DNA of 64,000 nt, taken from assembly GCF_003966125.1 (NCBI RefSeq), contig NZ_RXMA01000001.1, forward strand, positions 209,560-273,559. The letters are read 5' to 3'. The position numbers and the translations under genes are program-made. Source of the stretch: Azospirillum griseum. Its GTDB lineage: Bacteria; Pseudomonadota; Alphaproteobacteria; Azospirillales; Azospirillaceae. The notes below the pieces were generated by a model that did not search any database, was not told the origin of the DNA, and worked only from the letters and a program-made list of their open reading frames with translations. Below are positions 19,590-29,317 of the stretch, piece by piece (within the stretch, counting starts at the first letter, position 1; each line of letters starts with the position of its first letter).

Positions 19590-20989
19590 TTGCCAAGCTT
19601 ACTGAATATCTCTTATGAAGATGCCCTGAATCTTTGCTCAAAACAAGAGAGCGATTTATTTGACAGAAAAAAATTGAAATAGACGGAAGAGGAATTCAAA
19701 AAATAGCAGTGGCATTTGCAAACTCCGATGGAGGGGAGTTTGTTATTGGAATAGCCGATGACTCCCAAGAACCAATCAAAAGTAAAAGATGGTGCGGAGC
19801 AATATCTATAGAGTCTTTCAATGGCCACCTTCAGTCATTGTTTAATCTTAACCCAACACTTGACTTCCGACATGAATTTTTGACCGCAAATGGAATGAAT
19901 GGTATTGTTCTTAGGGTTTTTGTCGACAAGTCGTCTGAAGTTGCAAAGCGGAGCGATAGCAATGTTTATCAAAGAGTAGGAGCACAATCACTTCCTGTAA
20001 CGGATCCTCAGGCAATTACAGCCCTTGCATTTGCCAAGGGCGCTGTGAGCTATGAAAGCAGCCTGCTTAACGGCGTTGAACCTGAGGAGATTGTTGAATC
20101 TGACCAGATGAAAAAATTTGTTAGCGAAATTTCTCCACCTCAGGAAGCCCTTGCATTCTCAGTAAACGAGGGATTGGTTAATCGGAGAACTTTCTGTCCA
20201 AACTGCGCTGGCGTTCTTTTATTTTCCGATGCTCCTCAAGCAGTTTTCCCAAAGCGATGTGGTGTGAAAGTTGTTTTTTACGATACAAAACTTGAAAAGC
20301 CCGAGAGAGAGCATCTCAAGAAAAATATTACCTTGACTGGGCCGCTTTACGAACTAGCACACAAAACTGCCGAAGAAGTATCAACAATCATGTCAAGCAT
20401 AAGCATCATAACGGCCAATGGAATGGAAAAAGTGTCATACCCACCAGAGGCCATTTGGGAAATTTTAGTCAATGCCATTATTCATAGGGATTACTCTATT
20501 GCAGACGACGTTCATGTCGTTATATATCAAAATAGAATAGAAGTTATAAGCCCAGGAAAACTCCCTGGATTTGTAAACATTAATAACTATCTTGATGTTC
20601 GATACAGCCGAAACCCCAAAATTGTTCGCACGCTAGCAAGGTACAAAACACCTCCCAACAAAGATCTTGGAGAAGGATTAAACACCGCCTTCCAAAAAAT
20701 GAAAGAATGGAGGTTAACAGCCCCCGTTCTAACTGAGAGTGGAAATTATGTGAAGGTCGTGATTTCCCATACCCCTCTAGCTTCCCCAGAAGAGCTTGTT
20801 CTTGATTACCTGAAATCAAACGGAATTATAAAAAACAGAACAGCGCGTGAACTAACCGGCATTCATTCAGAAAATCAAATGAAGGAAGTTTTTTATAGGT
20901 TGCGAGATCAGAATTTAATTGAGCGGGTACCAGAAAAGAGAGGAAACGCTGCAGCGTGGAGATTGATAGAAAACACGCCCAACCAATAA
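19590..20989 (+). CDS. AlbA_2 (Schlafen)/HATPase_c_4 protein interrupted by a -1 frameshift at an A7 run
   Basis: Translation can start at TTG 19590, with GGAG six bases upstream, giving LPSLLNISYEDALNLCSKQE then SDLFDRKK before a stop at 19680-19682. A one-base shift at the seven adenines (19667-19673) restores IEIDGRGIQKIAVAFANSDG and about 425 further residues, together a complete AlbA_2 N-terminus (GGEFVIGIADD). The middle and C-terminus follow the HATPase_c_4 pattern (NAIIHRDYS, RIEVISPGKLPGF) plus a winged helix at the end. A CPNC pair lies about residue 165 of the main frame. Such proteins are putative nucleic-acid-binding or antiviral factors. The frameshift may be a decayed gene, a homopolymer sequencing error, or programmed slippage. 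Base composition is far from the neighbours, indicating acquisition. Confidence 0.78.
19667..19673 (+). other. In-phase A-AAA-AAA slippery heptamer
   Basis: In the frame from TTG 19590 the codons read AGA AAA AAA TTG, so the heptamer A AAA AAA is phased exactly as required for -1 ribosomal slippage. A -1 shift leads directly into the long frame (ATT GAA ATA GAC). Insertion of one A by RNA polymerase slippage would give the same result. No obvious downstream stem-loop was seen. Confidence 0.55.
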
Positions 20990-21010
20990 TGCACTGTGCA
21001 ATTGTCGTCA

Positions 21011-21057
21011 AAAATTGATAGGAGGCGTGGTATCAGATCTCTAATCTGATACCACGC
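21011..21057. terminator. Terminator between the Schlafen-like gene and the 5-oxoprolinase gene
   Basis: A perfect 14-bp stem (GCGTGGTATCAGAT at 21025-21038, complement at 21044-21057) with a 5-nt loop lies between two convergent genes. On the minus strand it is followed by CCTATCAATTTTTG (T-run complementary to 21011-21015), making a good terminator for the 5-oxoprolinase gene; it may also serve the plus strand. Confidence 0.8.
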
Positions 21058-21072
21058 TAGCTCTATATTCGA

Positions 21073-24000
21073 TCAGGACGCCATCACGTCGCCGTAGCCA
21101 CCGCCGCCCGGCGTTTCCACCACCAACGCGTCGCCGGTCAGCACCGCCACGCGGTCCTGCGGGGCGAGTTCCTGCACCGCGCCGTCGGCGCGCAGCAGCC
21201 AGGTGCGGCCCACCGCCCCGTCCATGCCGCCGCTGAGGCCGAAGGGGGCGACGCGGCGGCGGTTGGACAGGATGGCGGCGGTCATCGGCTCCAGGAAGCG
21301 CAGGCGGCGCACCACCCCGTCGCCGCCGCGCCAGCGCCCGCCACCGCCCGACCCGCGCCGGATGCGGAAGCTTTCGACCAGCACCGGGAAGCGCCATTCC
21401 AGCACCTCCGGATCGGTCAGGCGCGAGTTGGTCATGTGGGTCTGCACCGCGTCGGCCCCGTCAAAGCCGTTGCCCGCCCCGGCCCCACCGCAGATGGTTT
21501 CGTAATACTGGTGCCACTGGTTGCCGAAGGTCAGGTTGTTCATCGTCCCCTGGGCCGAGGCCATGACCCGCAGCGCGCCGAACAGGGCATCGACGATGCA
21601 CTGGCTGGTTTCGACGTTGCCCGCGACCACGGCGGCGGGCGGCTTCGGGGCCAGCATCGAATTTTCGGGGATGACGATCTCGATGGGGCGCAAACAACCC
21701 TCGTTCATCGGGATGTCGTCGTCCACCAGGGTGCGGAAGACATAGAGCACCGCCGCCCGGCAGACCGCCGACGGGGCGTTGAAGTTGTTCGGCAGTTGCG
21801 CGCTGGTCCCGGTGAAATCGACCTTGGCCGACCGTTTGCTGCGGTCGATGGACACGATCACCTTGATCGTCGCCCCGTTGTCGAGCGACACGGCAAAGGC
21901 CCCATCGCGCAGCACGCCGATGGCGCGGCGCACCTGCTCCTCCGCGTTGTCCTGGACGTGGCGCATGTAGGCGTTGACCGTCGGCAGGCCGTGCAGGCGG
22001 ACGATGCGGTGCAGGTCGCGCGCGCCCTGCTCGTTCGCGGCGATCTGCGCCTTGAGGTCGCCGATGTTCTGCGCCGGGTTGCGCGCCGGATAGGCCCCGG
22101 ACTTCAGCAGCTCCAACAGGGCGGCCTCGCGGAACTGGCCGTTCTCGACCAGCGGCACGCAATCGAACAGCACGCCCTCGTCGGCGATGGTCAGGCTGTC
22201 GGGCGGCATCGAGCCGGGGGTGATGCCGCCGATGTCGGCGTGATGCCCGCGCGAGGCGACGAAGAACAGCAGCTCCCGCCCGGCCTCGTCAAACACCGGC
22301 GAGACGACGGTGATGTCGGGCAGATGGGTGCCGCCATGATAGGGATCGTTGAGCGCGAAGACCTCGCCCGGCGCGAAGACACCGTTGCGCCGCTCCTTCA
22401 CCGCGCGCACGCTTTCGCCCATCGACCCCAGATGCACCGGCATGTGCGGGGCGTTGGCGATCAGCCCGCCGTCGCGGTCGAACAGGGCGCAGGAGAAATC
22501 CAGCCGCTCCTTGATGTTCACCGACCGCGCGGTCTTTTCCAGCGTCACCCCCATCCGTTCGGCGATGGACATGAACAGGTTGTTGAACACCTCCAGCGTC
22601 ACCGGATCGACCTTGGTCCCGGCGGACAGGCGCTGGTTGACCGGCTCCAGCCGGGTGAGGACAAGGTGGTTCTTGCGCGTCACCTCGGCGATCCAGCCCG
22701 GCTCGATCACCGTGGTGGCGACCGCCTCGGCCAGCACCGCCGGGCCGACGATGCGGTTGCCGGGCTGCAACTGGGCGCGGTCGTACAGCGGGGCCTCGCG
22801 GTCCTTGCCGCCGGTGTGCAGCGTCACCGTGGCCAGACGGCGCGGCAGCGCGCCGGTGGTGCTGGTCACGTCGGGATCGTCGGGCGCGTCGGTGCGGCCC
22901 ACCGCCTCCAGCGTCACCGATTCGACCTCCAGCGCCGAACCGGGGGTGAGGAAGCCGTAGCGCTGGCGGTGCGCCGTTTCGAACGCCGCCGCCATCACCA
23001 CGCGCGACCCGAAGGGAACCGCCAAGGTGGTGTCCGACCCCGACGCCTTGATGTTGACGCGGCGGTGGATCAGTTGGCGTTCCGGGGCCACGCCCTGGCG
23101 CGCCAGTTCGGCACGGCCCTCGGACTCCAGATCGGTGAACAGCAGGGTCAGGCGATCGACCACCGCGTCGCTCAACGGGCCTTCGATGGCGCGTTCGCGG
23201 ATGGCGACGATGTCGGCCAGCCCGATGCCATAGGCCGACAAAACGCCCGCCTGCGGGTGCAGGAAGACGCGCGTCATGCCCAGCGCGTCGGCCACGGCGC
23301 AGACATGCTGCCCCGCCGCGCCGCCAAAACCGTTCAGCGTGTAGCCGGTGACGTCGTGGCCGCGCTCCACCGAGATTTTCTTGATGGCGTTGGCCATGTT
23401 GTCCACCGCCACCCGCAGGAAGCCTTCCGCCACCTGCTTGGGCGTCATGCTGGTTCCCAGCTTGGCGTTCACTGTGGCGGCCAGTTCGGTGAAGCGGGCC
23501 TTCACCACCTCGGCGTCCAATGGCTGGTCGCCGGTGGGGCCGAAAACGTGGGGGAAGAAGCGCGGTTGCAGCTTGCCCACCATCACGTTGCAGTCGGTGA
23601 CGGTCAGCGGGCCGCCACGCCGGTAGCAGGCCGGGCCGGGGTTGGCCCCGGCGCTGTCCGGACCGACGCGGAAGCGGGTGCCGTCGAAGACGCAGAGCGA
23701 GCCGCCGCCCGCCGCCACCGTGTGGATGTTCATCATCGGCGCGCGCACCCGCACCCCGGCGACGATGGTGTCGAAGGCGCGTTCATACTCCCCGGCGTAG
23801 TGCGACACGTCGGTCGAGGTTCCGCCCATGTCGAAGCCGATGACCTTGTCGAACCCGGCCATCCGCGCCGTGCGCACCGCGCCGACCACGCCGCCCGCCG
23901 GGCCGGACAGGATGGCGTCCTTGCCCTGGAACCGCGCCGCGTCGGTCAGGCCGCCGTTGGACTGCATGAACATCAGCGGAATCGCCCCGGCCGGGCCGCT

Positions 24001-24741
24001 GAGATCGCCCGCCAGCCGGTCGACGTAGCGGCGCAGGATGGGCGACAGATAGGCGTCGGCAACCGTGGTGTCGCCGCGCCCGACCAGCTTCATCAGCGGG
24101 CTGACCTGATGGCTGACCGACACCTGCGTGAAGCCGACCGCACGGGCCAGCGAGGCGACCTGACGTTCATGCTCGGGGTAGCGGTAGCCGTGCATCAGCA
24201 CGATGGCGGCGGCGCGGTAGCCCGCGCTGAACGCCTCCTCCAGCCCCCGGCGGACAACGTGCAGGTCGATGGGCTTCAGCACCCGGCCGTCGGCCATCAC
24301 CCGTTCGGGCGCTTCGACAACGCGGGCGTAGAGCTGTTCGGGCAGTTGGATGCGGCGGGCGAAAATCTTGGGCCGGGCCTGATGGCCGATGCGGAGCTGA
24401 TCGCCGAACCCTTCGGTGATGACCAGGACGGTGGGTTCCCCCTTGCGCTCCAACAGGGCGTTGGTGGCGACGGTGGTCCCCATCTTGATGGCCTCCACCG
24501 CCTCCACCGGCAGGGGATCGCCGGGCTTCAGCCCCAAAAGGTCGCGCACACCCTGGACGGCGGCGTCGGCGTAGCGCTCCGGGTTGTCGGACAGCAGCTT
24601 GTGGGTGACAACCGATCCGTCGGGGCGGCGGGCGACGATGTCGGTGAAGGTGCCGCCACGGTCGATCCAGAATTGCCAGCGTGCCTTCCCGACCGGGGCC
24701 GCGCCGTTCTGATCCACACCGTCACGCTTGTTTCCGTCCAT
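21073..24741 (-). CDS. 5-oxoprolinase / hydantoinase, fused A and B subunits
   Basis: The 1222-residue protein joins HyuA and HyuB in one chain, as in eukaryotic-type ATP-dependent 5-oxoprolinase. Starting at ATG 24741 it has the actin-like ATPase phosphate loop [16 protein letters not shown] near residue 25, Hydantoinase_A (about 210-500; [30 protein letters not shown]), and Hydantoinase_B from about residue 690 to the end ([39 protein letters not shown]-like redox region, ETPGGGGYG near the C-terminus). It likely cleaves 5-oxo-L-proline to glutamate with ATP, or an N-methylhydantoin analogue. It is monocistronic, divergent from nothing close, and follows the AT-rich islet. Confidence 0.94.
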   Translation of the reverse strand: MDGNKRDGVDQNGAAPVGKARWQFWIDRGGTFTDIVARRPDGSVVTHKLLSDNPERYADAAVQGVRDLLGLKPGDPLPVEAVEAIKMGTTVATNALLERKGEPTVLVITEGFGDQLRIGHQARPKIFARRIQLPEQLYARVVEAPERVMADGRVLKPIDLHVVRRGLEEAFSAGYRAAAIVLMHGYRYPEHERQVASLARAVGFTQVSVSHQVSPLMKLVGRGDTTVADAYLSPILRRYVDRLAGDLSGPAGAIPLMFMQSNGGLTDAARFQGKDAILSGPAGGVVGAVRTARMAGFDKVIGFDMGGTSTDVSHYAGEYERAFDTIVAGVRVRAPMMNIHTVAAGGGSLCVFDGTRFRVGPDSAGANPGPACYRRGGPLTVTDCNVMVGKLQPRFFPHVFGPTGDQPLDAEVVKARFTELAATVNAKLGTSMTPKQVAEGFLRVAVDNMANAIKKISVERGHDVTGYTLNGFGGAAGQHVCAVADALGMTRVFLHPQAGVLSAYGIGLADIVAIRERAIEGPLSDAVVDRLTLLFTDLESEGRAELARQGVAPERQLIHRRVNIKASGSDTTLAVPFGSRVVMAAAFETAHRQRYGFLTPGSALEVESVTLEAVGRTDAPDDPDVTSTTGALPRRLATVTLHTGGKDREAPLYDRAQLQPGNRIVGPAVLAEAVATTVIEPGWIAEVTRKNHLVLTRLEPVNQRLSAGTKVDPVTLEVFNNLFMSIAERMGVTLEKTARSVNIKERLDFSCALFDRDGGLIANAPHMPVHLGSMGESVRAVKERRNGVFAPGEVFALNDPYHGGTHLPDITVVSPVFDEAGRELLFFVASRGHHADIGGITPGSMPPDSLTIADEGVLFDCVPLVENGQFREAALLELLKSGAYPARNPAQNIGDLKAQIAANEQGARDLHRIVRLHGLPTVNAYMRHVQDNAEEQVRRAIGVLRDGAFAVSLDNGATIKVIVSIDRSKRSAKVDFTGTSAQLPNNFNAPSAVCRAAVLYVFRTLVDDDIPMNEGCLRPIEIVIPENSMLAPKPPAAVVAGNVETSQCIVDALFGALRVMASAQGTMNNLTFGNQWHQYYETICGGAGAGNGFDGADAVQTHMTNSRLTDPEVLEWRFPVLVESFRIRRGSGGGGRWRGGDGVVRRLRFLEPMTAAILSNRRRVAPFGLSGGMDGAVGRTWLLRADGAVQELAPQDRVAVLTGDALVVETPGGGGYGDVMAS

Positions 24742-24857
24742 GCTCGCACCCACGCTGGCCCGGCGCGGCGGACATGCCACGCTCGCCGCCGGAGTTTCGC
24801 CATCCGGCGGCCAACGTCAACGGCTTGATGCGGGTGCGAGCGGATTTCGCGGGCCGA

Positions 24858-25421
24858 TCAGGCCGCCACGCGGTCGGTTGCGCCGCTGGCGAAGCTGGCC
24901 AGCAGGGAGTTGAACGCCCCCGCCCCATCTTCCAGCGCTTCGAGCGCGTAGGAGAATTGGTTGGGCGGCGGCAGGTCGAAGCTGGCGGCGATTTCGCCGC
25001 ACTCCAGGGTTGCCCGTCCGCCGAATCGGCGGGCCAGCGCCCGCATCCGCACATTCTCGGCCAGGCATTGGATGTGGACCCGGCCGATGGAGCGGTTGCG
25101 CGCCACCGTCAGGGCGCGGCGGATCAGGATGCTGCCGATCCCCTGCCCTTGCAGCTCCTTTTCCACGCTGACGCCGAACTCGGCCTCGTTCGGCCAGAGG
25201 ATGCGGTCGCTGCACAGCTCCACCGCCGCGCGCAGTTCGCCGTTCAGAAAGGCCCCGATCAGGATCGTGCGGCTCCAGTCCAGGCCTGCGCAGTGGCGGG
25301 CCACCGACTCGTCCGACAGGGTGCCGGTGAAGCGGGCGTAACGGTCGGCGCGATCCAAGCGAAGAAGATGCGCCCGGTAGAGCGACCGTTCGGTCGGCAG
25401 GATCTTGCGGATGACAGTCAT
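24858..25421 (-). CDS. GNAT family N-acetyltransferase
   Basis: The 187-residue protein (from ATG 25421; a GTG at 25430 would add three residues) has the GNAT fold: EFGVSVEKELQGQGIGSILI around residues 85-105 is motif A with the acetyl-CoA pyrophosphate loop Q-G-Q-G-I-G, preceded by a beta strand with substrate-binding region GELRAAVELCSD. The N-terminal LLRLDRADRYARFTGTLSDE is typical of a subgroup of stand-alone proteobacterial GNATs. The substrate is unknown. Two 13-bp near-identical direct repeats (25436-25448 and 25451-25463) lie immediately upstream of its start and may be regulator sites. Confidence 0.85.
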   Translation of the reverse strand: MTVIRKILPTERSLYRAHLLRLDRADRYARFTGTLSDESVARHCAGLDWSRTILIGAFLNGELRAAVELCSDRILWPNEAEFGVSVEKELQGQGIGSILIRRALTVARNRSIGRVHIQCLAENVRMRALARRFGGRATLECGEIAASFDLPPPNQFSYALEALEDGAGAFNSLLASFASGATDRVAA

Positions 25422-25435
25422 GGCGTTCACTCAAC

Positions 25436-25463
25436 GGTTTTCGAATTGAAGGTTTTCAAATTG
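25436..25463 (-). repeat. Tandem 13-bp direct repeats before the GNAT gene
   Basis: GGTTTTCGAATTG (25436-25448) and GGTTTTCAAATTG (25451-25463) differ at one position and are offset by 15 bp. Their place just before the minus-strand start codon suggests a regulator binding site or an imperfect repeat of the leader. Confidence 0.55.
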
Positions 25464-25570
25464 CAAAACCGCATCGAACAGCGCGCGTCCCAAACGGATC
25501 GACCTCACCAGCGCCAGAGCGGTGGTGCGGATCCGATGTCTTTGTTGCGTTGCAGCATAAACCATTCGAA

Positions 25571-25590
25571 GATGATCGCAAGCGATCATC
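25571..25590. promoter_or_regulatory. 9-bp inverted repeat in the GNAT/djlA divergent region
   Basis: GATGATCGC (25571-25579), AA, GCGATCATC (25582-25590) is a perfect dyad midway between the two divergent starts. It could be an operator or a hairpin; no regulator is assigned. Confidence 0.45.
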
Positions 25591-25698
25591 GAAAGGCGCG
25601 GAACCGAACACAAACGCGCTGTGGCGGCACCGCCACAGTTGGCCCAACGTCATCAAGCCCTTATGCTGGGGCTTCACTTCCTATGGCGGATCACGGCG

Positions 25699-26478
25699 AT
25701 GAGCATCTGGGGCAAGATTCTGGGCGGCGCTGCGGGCTTTGCCATCGGCGGCCCGCTGGGCGCGTTGCTGGGCGCGTTGGCCGGGCACGCGGTGGACCGG
25801 CGGATGAGCGACGGGTGCGAACCGACCGCCCCGGCCAGCGCGGAGGACGCCACAGCGGCGGCCACCCAATCCATCGCCTTCACCATCGGCGTCATCGCGC
25901 TGTCGGCCAAAATGGCGCGGGCCGACGGGGTGGTGAAACGGGTGGAGGTGGACACCTTCAAACGCCTGTTCCGCGTGCCACCGGAGGAGATGGAGAATGT
26001 CGGGCGCGTCTTCGATCTGGCCCGCCGCGACACCCACGGTTTTGAGGAATACGCCCGCCAGATCGCCGCGCTGTTCGAGGACCGGCATGCGGTGCTGGAG
26101 GAACTGCTCGACAGCCTGCTGATGATCGCCGAGGCCGACGACGAACTGCACGAGACCGAGGTCGCCTATCTGCACGCCGTCGCCGGAATCTTCGGCTTCA
26201 GCGACGCCGAGTTCGAACGCATCATCGCCGGTCATCACCGGGCGGGCCAAGCGACGGAGGCCGACCCCTATCAGGTGTTGGGCGTGGCCCGCGACGCCGA
26301 CGACGCGGCGATCAAGGCCGCCCATCGCCGTCTGGTGCGCGAACACCACCCGGACCTGCTGGTGGCGCAGGGCCTGCCGCAGGAGTTCGTCGATCAGGCC
26401 ACCCACAAGCTCGCCCTCATCAACGCCGCCTACGACCGCATCAAGAAGCTGCGGGAAGGCGCGCCCGCCATCGCGTGA
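25699..26478 (+). CDS. djlA: DjlA-like protein: membrane anchor, TerB domain, C-terminal J domain
   Basis: The 259-residue protein starts at ATG 25699 with a glycine-zipper membrane segment (ILGGAAGFAIGGPLGALLGA). A TerB tellurite-resistance-type helical domain follows (about 55-180; IALSAKMARADGVVKRVEVD, LLMIAEADDELHETEVAYLH, each with paired acidic residues). The last ~65 residues are a DnaJ domain with the HPD motif in VREHHPDLL. This is the DjlA architecture: an inner-membrane co-chaperone that stimulates DnaK and is linked to envelope stress signalling. The family length (E. coli DjlA 271) fits. An in-frame extension to 25621 lacks membrane character and is not used. Confidence 0.92.
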   Translation: MSIWGKILGGAAGFAIGGPLGALLGALAGHAVDRRMSDGCEPTAPASAEDATAAATQSIAFTIGVIALSAKMARADGVVKRVEVDTFKRLFRVPPEEMENVGRVFDLARRDTHGFEEYARQIAALFEDRHAVLEELLDSLLMIAEADDELHETEVAYLHAVAGIFGFSDAEFERIIAGHHRAGQATEADPYQVLGVARDADDAAIKAAHRRLVREHHPDLLVAQGLPQEFVDQATHKLALINAAYDRIKKLREGAPAIA

Positions 26479-26575
26479 TCCTCCTGGCACCGCGACTCAT
26501 CCGCGATTCCGCTTGCGGATTCTCCCGTTATCTGACGTACCCTGACCGTCGGATCAGGATGGGGAGGGGCATGGA

Positions 26576-27391
26576 ATGGCACGCCAAATTGCCGGGGGCC
26601 GGATGGTCAAACAGTGGGTTGGGTGCGGGCTGTTGGCGGGGCTGTTGACCGGCTTGCCCGCGCTGGCCTGGGCGCAAAGCACCGCCGCCACCGCTGCCGC
26701 CACGGTGAACAGCGCCGCCGTCAACCTCACGCTGCCGGTGGTGCTCGCCGCGCTGGTCGGCGGGCTGTTCGTGCTGGCCTTCTTCCGCCGCTTCGGGCGC
26801 GATCCGGTGACGCTGGTCCCCGATGTGCCGATGCCTGCGGGTTATGTCGCCCCCTACAGCCTGTCGCGCTTTCAACTCCTGTGGTGGAGCGGGGTGGTCG
26901 CCGCCTCCTACACCTGGCTGTTGCCGATCACCGGCTCGATGGACACGATTTCGACCGGGGCGATGGCGCTGATGGGAATCGTCGGCGGCACCTCCGTCCT
27001 TGCCGCCACCCAGGACAACCGGCCCAGCACCAAGCCGGACGACGACGGGGCCGAACGCGCCAAACATTGCGCGAATTACCGGACCGCCGCCGCCGCCAGC
27101 CCGCCCGACACGGCGATGATGGCCTCCTGCGTGGCGGAGATTTACCCGCCCTCCCAAGGGGTGCTGACCGATCTGTTGACCGATCTGCACGGCTACAACA
27201 TCGCCCGGCTGCAATTGCTGATCTGGACCATCGTCCTGGGCCTGTCCTTCCTGTTCGAGGTGGCGCACAACCGGGCGATGCCGGAGCTGTCGGCCAACCT
27301 GCTGGCGCTGACCGGCATCAGCAACGGGACCTATTTCGGCTTCAAGATGCAGGAAAAGCAGGTGGCCCCCGCCGCCCCGCCAACCGCCTGA
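26576..27391 (+). CDS. Polytopic membrane protein of unknown function
   Basis: This 271-residue protein starts at ATG 26576 behind a GGGGAGGGG ribosome-binding site. It has an apparent signal/anchor (about 13-34, ending LPALAWAQ), then hydrophobic segments at roughly 50-70, 100-120, 130-147 and 220-240, and a last one near 250. A hydrophilic loop (about 150-205) contains two Cys and many acidic residues (KPDDDGAERAKHC, MASCVAEIYPPS). The pattern LSRFQLLWWSGVVAASYTWL and IARLQLLIWTIVLG are internally similar, suggesting two related helical halves. No family was recognised; it is transcribed in the same direction as the ABC-F gene that starts 100 bp downstream. Confidence 0.8.
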   Translation: MARQIAGGRMVKQWVGCGLLAGLLTGLPALAWAQSTAATAAATVNSAAVNLTLPVVLAALVGGLFVLAFFRRFGRDPVTLVPDVPMPAGYVAPYSLSRFQLLWWSGVVAASYTWLLPITGSMDTISTGAMALMGIVGGTSVLAATQDNRPSTKPDDDGAERAKHCANYRTAAAASPPDTAMMASCVAEIYPPSQGVLTDLLTDLHGYNIARLQLLIWTIVLGLSFLFEVAHNRAMPELSANLLALTGISNGTYFGFKMQEKQVAPAAPPTA

Positions 27392-27490
27392 CGCGCAACC
27401 CGGACCCGGCGCAATTGACCGTCGCCGGATGGGGGAGGACCGCGCTATAACGCCGGTCTTCCCTTCCGCAGTCCGGCGCACGAACGGTCC

Positions 27491-29317
27491 ATGGCTCCTC
27501 CCGCTCCCATCACGGCCCTTCAGGGCGTTTCCGTCACCTTTGGCGGCCGTCCGCTGTTCGAGAGCATCGACGTGTCCATCGGGCGCGGCGAGCGCATCTG
27601 TCTGGTCGGGCGCAACGGCTCGGGCAAATCGACGCTGCTGAAGGTGCTGGCGGGCCAGATCCTGCCCGATTCCGGCGCGCTGTTCGTCCAGCCCGGTGCC
27701 CGCATCGCCTATCTGCCGCAGGAACCGGACTTCACCGGCTGCGCCACCGTGCATGATTACGTCGTCCAGGGTCTGCCCGCCGACGAGCAGGACGAGGCGC
27801 ACCGGGTGGACGCCGTGCTGGACCGCTTGCAGGTGGCGGGCGACCGCGACCCGCGCACCCTGTCGGGCGGGGAATCGCGCCGCACCGCGCTGGCCCGCAC
27901 CCTGGTCGGCAACCCCGACGTCATGCTGCTGGACGAGCCGACCAACCATCTGGATTTGCCGACCATCGAATGGTTGGAAGAGGAGCTGTTGGCCTATCGC
28001 GGCGGCCTGCTGCTGATTTCCCACGACCGCAGCTTCCTCAACCGGTTGGCCAAGCGCACCCTGTGGCTGGATCGCGGGACCGTGCGGGCGACCGATCGCG
28101 GCTTTTCCGAATTCGAAACCTGGCAGGCCGAGGTGTTCGAGGCCGAAGAGGCCGCCGCCCACAAGCTCGACCGCAAGATCGAGGCCGAAACCAAATGGAT
28201 GCGCGAGGGCATTTCCGCCCGGCGCACCCGCAACATGGGCCGCGTGCGCAACCTCTACGCCCTGCGCGACGATCGGGCCGAGCGGATCCAGGGCGGCCAG
28301 CAGGCCAAGCTGGCGATCGCCGAGGCCGAACGCGGCGGGCGGCTGGTGATCGAGGCGACCGGCATCACCAAGCAATTCGCCTCCGACAGCGGCGTGAAGA
28401 CCATCGTCCGCGATTTCTCCACCCGCATCCTGCGCGGCGACCGCGTGGGTCTGATCGGGCCGAACGGGGCGGGCAAATCCACCCTGCTGAAGATGCTGAC
28501 CGGCCAGATCGAGCCGGATTCCGGCACCATCAAGCTCGGCACCAACCTCGACACCGCCTATTTCGACCAGCGCCGCGACGGGCTGGATCCCGAGGACACC
28601 ATCCGCAAGGTGCTCTGCCCCTTCGGCGGCGACGCTGTCATGGTGAACGGCCAGTCGCGCCACGTCGCCGGTTACATCAAGGATTTCCTGTTCGACACCC
28701 GCCAGTTGGACAGCCCGGTCAAGGCGCTGTCGGGCGGGGAGCGCAACCGGCTGCTGTTGGCCCGGCTGTTCGCCAAGCCCAGCAACATGATGATCCTCGA
28801 CGAGCCGACCAACGACCTCGACATGGACACGCTGGATCTGCTGGAAGACGTGCTGGGCGATTACCAAGGCACGCTGCTGCTGGTCAGCCACGACCGTGAC
28901 TTCCTCGACCGGCTGGTGACGAGCACCATCGCGGTGGAGGGCGACGGCGTGGTCGTCGAATACGCCGGTGGCTATTCCGATTACCTGACCCAGCGCCCGG
29001 CCCGCGCCCCCGCCGCGTCGGCCAAGCCCAAGGCCGCCGCTCCCGCCCAGCCCGCCGCCGCCAAGCCGCGCGGCAAGCTGAGCTACAAGGACCAGCGCGA
29101 GTTGGACGAGCTGCCGACCCGGATGGACCGCCTGTCCGCCGAGATCGCCGCGCTGGAAAGCGCCATGGCCGACCCCGACCTGTTCAGCCGCAACCCGGCC
29201 AAGTTCCAGAAGACCAGCGAACAGCTTCACGCCAAACAGGCCGACCTGTCCGCCGCCGAAGAACGGTGGCTGGAGTTGGAAGCCCTGCGCGAAGAGTTGG
29301 AAGGCGGCAAATCATGA
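27491..29317 (+). CDS. uup: ABC-F family ATPase, Uup type
   Basis: The 608-residue protein has two ABC ATPase cassettes (Walker A GRNGSGKST near residue 40 and GPNGAGKST near 325; signatures TLSGGESRR and ALSGGERNR; Walker [12 protein letters not shown] and [11 protein letters not shown]). It also has a C-terminal extension: an Ala/Pro/Lys-rich linker (about 505-535) and a coiled coil (540-608; LDELPTRMDRLSAEIAALES). The extension is diagnostic of Uup, which binds ribosomes and branched DNA and affects precise transposon excision. It overlaps the downstream EamA gene by 4 bp (ATGA), so they are coupled. It is distinct from the EttA encoded at 13851-15527. Confidence 0.94.
   Translation: MAPPAPITALQGVSVTFGGRPLFESIDVSIGRGERICLVGRNGSGKSTLLKVLAGQILPDSGALFVQPGARIAYLPQEPDFTGCATVHDYVVQGLPADEQDEAHRVDAVLDRLQVAGDRDPRTLSGGESRRTALARTLVGNPDVMLLDEPTNHLDLPTIEWLEEELLAYRGGLLLISHDRSFLNRLAKRTLWLDRGTVRATDRGFSEFETWQAEVFEAEEAAAHKLDRKIEAETKWMREGISARRTRNMGRVRNLYALRDDRAERIQGGQQAKLAIAEAERGGRLVIEATGITKQFASDSGVKTIVRDFSTRILRGDRVGLIGPNGAGKSTLLKMLTGQIEPDSGTIKLGTNLDTAYFDQRRDGLDPEDTIRKVLCPFGGDAVMVNGQSRHVAGYIKDFLFDTRQLDSPVKALSGGERNRLLLARLFAKPSNMMILDEPTNDLDMDTLDLLEDVLGDYQGTLLLVSHDRDFLDRLVTSTIAVEGDGVVVEYAGGYSDYLTQRPARAPAASAKPKAAAPAQPAAAKPRGKLSYKDQRELDELPTRMDRLSAEIAALESAMADPDLFSRNPAKFQKTSEQLHAKQADLSAAEERWLELEALREELEGGKS

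Noticed and set aside
21436..24828. 1130-codon plus-strand frame opposite the 5-oxoprolinase gene
   Set aside because: Antisense shadow; composition dominated by His, Gly and Arg.
26528..29230. 900-codon minus-strand frame opposite the membrane protein and uup
   Set aside because: Antisense shadow crossing two genes; no recognisable domain.
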